Source of the DNA: JAJFJD01 sp965228425
GTDB taxonomy: Bacteria > Pseudomonadota > Alphaproteobacteria > UBA8366
DNA: 64,000 nucleotides
Assembly (NCBI GenBank): GCA_965228425.1
Contig: OZ245815.1
Coordinates: 2,542,001 to 2,606,000 of the forward strand
Direction of reading: 5' to 3'
Part shown: positions 60,628-64,000 of the stretch, piece after piece
How the letters are laid out: each line of letters starts with the position of its first letter
Position numbering within the stretch: the first letter of the stretch is position 1
Notes under the pieces: generated by a model
What the model saw: the letters and a program-made list of their open reading frames with translations, nothing else
Databases searched by the model: none
Told to the model about the DNA's origin: nothing
Translations under genes and position numbers: made by a program

Positions 60628-60981
60628 ATGATCACCGTTCATGGCATCAAGAATTGCGATACGTGCCGAAAAGCGTTGAAATGGCTGGAGGCGGAGGGCA
60701 TCGAAGCGCGGTTTCACGACTTTCGCGTCGACGGTCTCGAGCAGGCGACGCTTCAACGCTGGCTGGCGGCGGTGGGATGGGAAACGCTCCTGAACCGCCG
60801 CGGGACCACGTGGCGCAAGCTTCCCGACAGCGATACGCAGAATGTCGACGCAACGTCGGCCGAGGCGTTGATGCTGGCGAACCCGACGCTGATCAAACGG
60901 CCCGTTTTCGATGCCGACGGCGACTTTGCCGTCGGTTTCAAGGCGGAGCATCAGGACTGGATACGCACAAAGACATCATGA
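60628..60981 (+). CDS. ArsC/Spx family (YffB-like) reductase
   Basis: The 117-residue thioredoxin-fold protein has ITVHGIKNCDTCRKALKWLEAEGI with Cys10 and Cys13, HDFRVDGLEQATLQRWLAAVGWETLLNRRGTTWRKLPDSD, and LIKRPVFDADGDFAVGFKAE. The order matches YffB/Spx-like members rather than canonical arsenate reductase, although databases lump them as ArsC family. Reduction of a glutathione or protein thiol is the likely activity; an arsenate role is not supported because the ars genes lie 48 kb away. The ATG at 60628 follows a Gly-rich GGAAGGGGGTGGGG stretch that could act as ribosome site. Confidence 0.85.
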   Translation: MITVHGIKNCDTCRKALKWLEAEGIEARFHDFRVDGLEQATLQRWLAAVGWETLLNRRGTTWRKLPDSDTQNVDATSAEALMLANPTLIKRPVFDADGDFAVGFKAEHQDWIRTKTS

Positions 60982-61042
60982 TCCCGGCATATGCTGGGTC
61001 CAATCAAGACACCAAACGCATAACAAGAAGGAAGGACGCAAG

Positions 61043-61831
61043 ATGGATTGCAGAATGGATGGACGTGTGGCGCTGATTACCGGCAGCAGCCGGGGATTGG
61101 GACGGGCGATGGCGCTGAAATTTGCCGAATCCGGCGCACATGTGTGCGTGACCGGTCGGCGCGCCGATGTCGTGGACGAGACCTGCGCCGAGGTAGAGGC
61201 TGCCGGCGGTGGTAAGGTCCTTGGTTGCCCGGCCGACGCCGGCAAGGCGGAGGATATCGAGCGGCTCGTCGCGACCACCGAAAAGGAACTCGGCCCGATC
61301 GACATCGTGGTGAACAACGCCGGTACGTCGCGCCGTATGCCGTTCGTCGAGATTACCGACGACCTGTGGCGCGAGGACCTGGAACTCAAGCTGTTCGGCG
61401 CAATCCGGACCATGCGCCTGACCTTTCCGGGCATGTGCGAGCGCAAATGGGGCCGCATCATCAATGTCCTGAACACCGGTGCGAAGGCGCCGCCCGCGGG
61501 CGGTGCGCCGACGGCGGTCTCGCGCGCGGCGGGGATGGCGTTGACCAAGGCGATGGCGGGTGAGGGCGCGCCGCATAATGTGCTGGTCAACGGGCTATTG
61601 GTCGGCCGTATCGAGAGCGACCAATGGCGCAACCGCTGGGAAGCGACCGACAAGTCCGAAAGCTACGAATCATATCTGGCGGACATGGCGAACGACCTGA
61701 AACTCCCGATGGGCCGGCTCGGCACCGCGGAAGAATTCGCCAACATGGCGTGCTTCCTCTGTTCGGACGCCGGATCCTATATCAACGGCGTCGCCATCAA
61801 TGTCGACGGCGGTATGAGCCCGGTCGTCTAA
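61043..61831 (+). CDS. SDR-family protein lacking the catalytic Tyr-Lys pair
   Basis: The 262-residue protein is a classical-length short-chain dehydrogenase/reductase with VALITGSSRGLGRAMALKFAESGAHVCVTGRR (coenzyme loop), DIVVNNAGTS (NNAG at 91-94) and a C-terminal RLGTAEEFANMACFLCSDAGSYINGVAINVDGGMSPV. In the active-site strand the catalytic Ser position reads Asn144 (NVLNTGAKAP), and the Y-x-x-x-K pair reads Thr157/Arg161 (PTAVSRAAGMALTKA). Standard hydride transfer by this triad is therefore unlikely. It is followed by a PNPOx-like gene after 7 bases. The ATG at 61043 has AAGGA upstream. Confidence 0.85.
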   Translation: MDCRMDGRVALITGSSRGLGRAMALKFAESGAHVCVTGRRADVVDETCAEVEAAGGGKVLGCPADAGKAEDIERLVATTEKELGPIDIVVNNAGTSRRMPFVEITDDLWREDLELKLFGAIRTMRLTFPGMCERKWGRIINVLNTGAKAPPAGGAPTAVSRAAGMALTKAMAGEGAPHNVLVNGLLVGRIESDQWRNRWEATDKSESYESYLADMANDLKLPMGRLGTAEEFANMACFLCSDAGSYINGVAINVDGGMSPVV

Positions 61832-61838
61832 CGCCGCA

Positions 61839-62279
61839 ATGAAGATCAAGGGCCCCTGGTCGGACGCTCAGATCGATCGCTATCTGACGACCACCGTCAT
61901 TCCGATGCGGGTGTCGGCGCTCGGCGGCAGCGGCTGGCCGGTGGTCCTCTCATTGTGGTTTCGCTGGCGGGATGGCGCGCTCTGGTGCGCGTCCAATCCG
62001 CAGTCCCGTATCGTCCAGTTGTTGGCACGGGACGGCCGCTGCGGGTTCGAGATCGCCGCCGACGCGCCGCCGTACCGCGGCGTACGCGGGCAGGGGAAGG
62101 CTACGCTCGACCGGGATGCCGGCGTGGCGGAGTTGCGTGCGTTGATCGAGCGCTATCTTGGGCCCGACGAAACCTCGTTTTCCCGCTGGCTGCTCGACCG
62201 CAGTGCGGGCGAGATCGCTATTCGGATCGACCCGGTCCGAATGATGAGTTGGGACTACACGGCACGAATGAAGAGCTAG
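61839..62279 (+). CDS. Pyridoxamine 5-phosphate oxidase-fold (FMN/F420-binding) protein
   Basis: The 146-residue protein shows the split-barrel pattern of the PNPOx-like superfamily: MRVSALGGSGWPVVLSLWFRWRDGALWCASNPQSRIVQLLARDGRCGFEIAADAPPYRGVRGQGKATL. Here the small beta barrel binds FMN or F420. The C-terminus FSRWLLDRSAGEIAIRIDPVRMMSWDYTARM is also characteristic. It follows the SDR-like gene by 7 bases, so the two are probably co-expressed. The substrate is unknown; many members reduce quinone- or heme-like compounds. Confidence 0.82.
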   Translation: MKIKGPWSDAQIDRYLTTTVIPMRVSALGGSGWPVVLSLWFRWRDGALWCASNPQSRIVQLLARDGRCGFEIAADAPPYRGVRGQGKATLDRDAGVAELRALIERYLGPDETSFSRWLLDRSAGEIAIRIDPVRMMSWDYTARMKS

Positions 62280-62331
62280 CTGCGCGGCTCGGGCCGCCGG
62301 GTCGTTTCACGTAGGGGCAAGAGGGCATTGT

Positions 62332-63594
62332 GTGACACAGGACAATCCCGATCCGTCGAATGACGGAATCGCGGCCCGGCTCGGCCGGTTGCCCATCTTG
62401 CGGAATCCGGCCTTCCGCCTCGCGGACTATCGGCGGTTTTGGGCCGGTGCCGGCCTGAATCAACTCGGCACCAGCGGCGAGCAGGTCGTTCTCGGACTGT
62501 TGGTGTTCCAGATTACGGACTCCAGCGCCTGGGTCGGCGCATTGATGGCCGTCTATTTCCTGCCGATGTTCGTTTTCGGGCTGCTGTCCGGCGCGATCTC
62601 GGACTGGATGGATCGTCGGCAACTGCTGCGCCGCGTCGAACTGTGCATCGTCGCGAATTCCTGCGTCCTTGCCGCCATGATCGCCGCCGGATTCGCCGAG
62701 CTTTGGCTGATCCTGACCTTCGCGCTGTTCGCCGGGTGTTTCCGGGCGCTGCACCACCCGACCCGCTTCAGCTATGCCTACGATATCGTCGGCGGCGATC
62801 AGGTGGTTGCCGGTCTCGGTTTATTGAACCTGGGTTCCCGGTTCGGCCAGCTTATCGGTGCGCTCGTCTCGGGCTTCGTGATGGAGCGATATGGCGCGCC
62901 CGCTGCGATCCTGACCTTGGCGGTCTGTCATGGCGGCGCGTTCCTGTTGTTCCGCCGACTCGAGACGGCGGGGGAGGCGGCGGAAAAGGTCCGGGCGCCC
63001 ATCGCTCAAAACGTTCGCGAGTACCTTAGCGAACTAAAGACGAACCGAATCTTGCTGATGCTGGTTCTCGTCACCGCATCGGTCGAAGTATTCGGTTTCT
63101 CCTTTGCGACCGCGTTGCCGGAACTGGCGACGGTGCGTTTCGAAATGGGGGCGGAGGGATTGGGGATGATGCATGCGGCGCGCTCGATCGGCGGCGTCAT
63201 CGCGGGTCTGACCTTGGCGGGCATGGGATCGATGACCCGCCGCGGCGTCGCATACATCTTCGTCATCTTCGCGTTTGGCAGCGGGCTGATGCTGCTCTCG
63301 GTGTCCGATCATCTGATGCTGGCGGTCGCGGCGCTGTGCGCTGTGGCGGCACTGGCGACCGCATCCGACGTATTGACGCAAAGCATGGTGCAACTCAGCG
63401 TCCCGAATGCGCTGCGGGGGCGGGCGATGGGGGCATGGACGCTGGCAATCGGGTCCGCCCCCCTCGGTCATCTCGAAATGGGCGCGCTCGCCGTTGCGAT
63501 CGGGATCGGCAACGCGCTGCTTTTCAACGGCACGATGCTGATCCTGGTCGGCATCGTGGTTTTCTTCGCGGCGCCGCGGCTGCGCAGTCTTTAG
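62332..63594 (+). CDS. MFS transporter
   Basis: The 420-residue protein has about 12 hydrophobic segments with a charged central loop (EAAEKVRAPIAQNVREYLSELKTN). The N-terminal pattern FRLADYRRFWAGAGLNQLGTSGEQVVLGLLVFQITDSSAWVGALMAVYFLPMF and GAISDWMDRRQLLRRVELC (motif A region) is typical of the enterobactin-exporter-like (EntS/MdtG) MFS branch. It sits in the inner membrane and probably exports a small molecule. It starts with GTG at 62332 with AGGGGCAAG upstream. A closely related regulator or binding protein is not present. Confidence 0.88.
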   Translation: MTQDNPDPSNDGIAARLGRLPILRNPAFRLADYRRFWAGAGLNQLGTSGEQVVLGLLVFQITDSSAWVGALMAVYFLPMFVFGLLSGAISDWMDRRQLLRRVELCIVANSCVLAAMIAAGFAELWLILTFALFAGCFRALHHPTRFSYAYDIVGGDQVVAGLGLLNLGSRFGQLIGALVSGFVMERYGAPAAILTLAVCHGGAFLLFRRLETAGEAAEKVRAPIAQNVREYLSELKTNRILLMLVLVTASVEVFGFSFATALPELATVRFEMGAEGLGMMHAARSIGGVIAGLTLAGMGSMTRRGVAYIFVIFAFGSGLMLLSVSDHLMLAVAALCAVAALATASDVLTQSMVQLSVPNALRGRAMGAWTLAIGSAPLGHLEMGALAVAIGIGNALLFNGTMLILVGIVVFFAAPRLRSL

Positions 63595-63621
63595 CGTGGT
63601 CGCGCGGTTATCCGCTGTCGG

Positions 63622-64000
63622 TCAGGCGGCCTGGTGATCGTGCTCCAACCGGTCGAACACCGCGCGCATCGATGTCTTCCCCCGCCGTTTCGGTGCGACC
63701 TGGGCCGGCGTCTCCGGCGCATCCTCCGGCTCGTCGGACCGGGCCGATTTGTCCGGTACGACTGTGGGTTCCGGCGTCGCTTCCGTTTCAACGGCTGCGG
63801 GCTTTGGAACCTCCGCCTTGGCCGGTTCCGGCTGACGTGCCGGCGGCGCCGCAGGCATGTCGACATGCGGCTCGTCGATCGGCAGGTGGCCGCCTTCCAG
63901 ACGCGGTGACTTGCCCGCGTCGAGATAGAGCCGCTTGTCGTGCAACGCAGCGATCGCGATCATCCGCCGGTCCGACGGACGGTCGACGCAGGCGAGCCGC
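63622..64000 (-). CDS. Partial Pro/Ala/Glu-rich protein, C-terminal part
   Basis: The gene runs off the right edge; 125 codons are visible (frame open to base 64000). They read CVDRPSDRRMIAIAALHDKR and LYLDAGKSPRLEGGHLPIDE, then a long low-complexity stretch rich in Pro, Ala and Glu (AAPPARQPEPAKAEVPKP and so on), and a C-terminal PKRRGKTSMRAVFDRLEHDH. The low-complexity part is probably disordered. I do not recognise a family. An internal ATG at 63963 exists, but the frame continues upstream without a stop, which argues for a longer protein. Confidence 0.55.
   Translation of the reverse strand, partial: RLACVDRPSDRRMIAIAALHDKRLYLDAGKSPRLEGGHLPIDEPHVDMPAAPPARQPEPAKAEVPKPAAVETEATPEPTVVPDKSARSDEPEDAPETPAQVAPKRRGKTSMRAVFDRLEHDHQAA

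Noticed and set aside
60628..60981. Possible arsenate reductase (ArsC) linked with the arsJ operon
   Set aside because: The sequence fits YffB/Spx-like members with C-D-T-C; it lies 47 kb from arsJ, so an arsenic role is not supported.

Overview
The window looks like chromosomal DNA of a GC-rich, metabolically versatile alphaproteobacterium. A Rhodospirillales-like marine or soil heterotroph fits best. The clues are many single-operon uptake and catabolism genes (TRAP-TAXI transport, CaiB CoA transferase, HyuA/HyuB hydantoinase, TauD-type dioxygenases, LLM flavoenzymes, MmgE/PrpD, acetamidase) and the inverted repeats built on ATTCCCGC/GCGGGAAT and CCTGAGCCTGTCGAAGG, which I recall as common in alphaproteobacteria. 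The assignment is inference; no rRNA or marker gene is present. I saw no tRNA, rRNA, CRISPR array, insertion sequence or phage module, and no gene-free stretch longer than about 300 bases.

Layout. 1-0.8 kb: tail of a TauD dioxygenase and two small genes. 0.85-5.0 kb (minus): TAXI binding protein, fused TRAP permease and a ketopantoate-reductase-like enzyme in one operon. 5.3-8.6 kb: cytoplasmic NMT1/THI5-like protein, an alpha/beta hydrolase with a Cys nucleophile, then a divergent LLM oxidoreductase-CMD pair. 8.8-13.7 kb: arsR, CoA transferase, metallo-hydrolase, GAPDH and arsJ. The last two form the organoarsenical (1-arseno-3-phosphoglycerate) export route for arsenate, with a candidate ArsR operator upstream of arsR. 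13.8-19.8 kb: membrane protein, cupin, methyltransferase, FAD monooxygenase, TauD and WD40 protein. 19.8-21.5 kb: lipoprotein and an SbtA/SbtB-like bicarbonate transporter and PII pair. 21.6-25.7 kb: HyuA/HyuB.

25.8-39.2 kb: P-loop kinase, TPP enzyme, formyltransferase, a QOR/ABM/GMC redox operon, a degenerate remnant, a divergent LeuC/LeuD-like hydro-lyase, a Baeyer-Villiger monooxygenase, an FMN 2-hydroxyacid oxidase, a class IV aminotransferase and a metallo-hydrolase. 39.3-44.2 kb (minus): a compact five-gene operon (acetamidase, two PuuE-like deacetylases, LLM oxidoreductase, enolase-superfamily enzyme) that looks like one pathway for an amide or cyclic-amide substrate. 44.4-45.5 kb: an AT-richer orphan lipoprotein. 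46.4-50.4 kb: E1 alpha/beta of a 2-oxoacid dehydrogenase without E2/E3, a repeat cluster and another TPP enzyme. 50.4-52.2 kb: an atypical M19 dipeptidase and an internally duplicated protein I do not recognise. 52.3-64 kb: histidine kinase, beta-lactamase-fold hydrolase, MmgE/PrpD plus TauD, a CHASE2 protein with a degenerate cyclase domain, an ArsC/Spx-like reductase, an SDR lacking its catalytic Tyr/Lys, a PNPOx-like protein, an MFS transporter and a partial Pro/Ala-rich protein.

The most interesting items are the ArsJ operon with embedded CoA-transferase and hydrolase, the duplicated protein next to the atypical dipeptidase, the LeuCD-like enzyme with rewritten active-site loops, the CHASE2 pseudo-cyclase, and the amidase/deacetylase operon.
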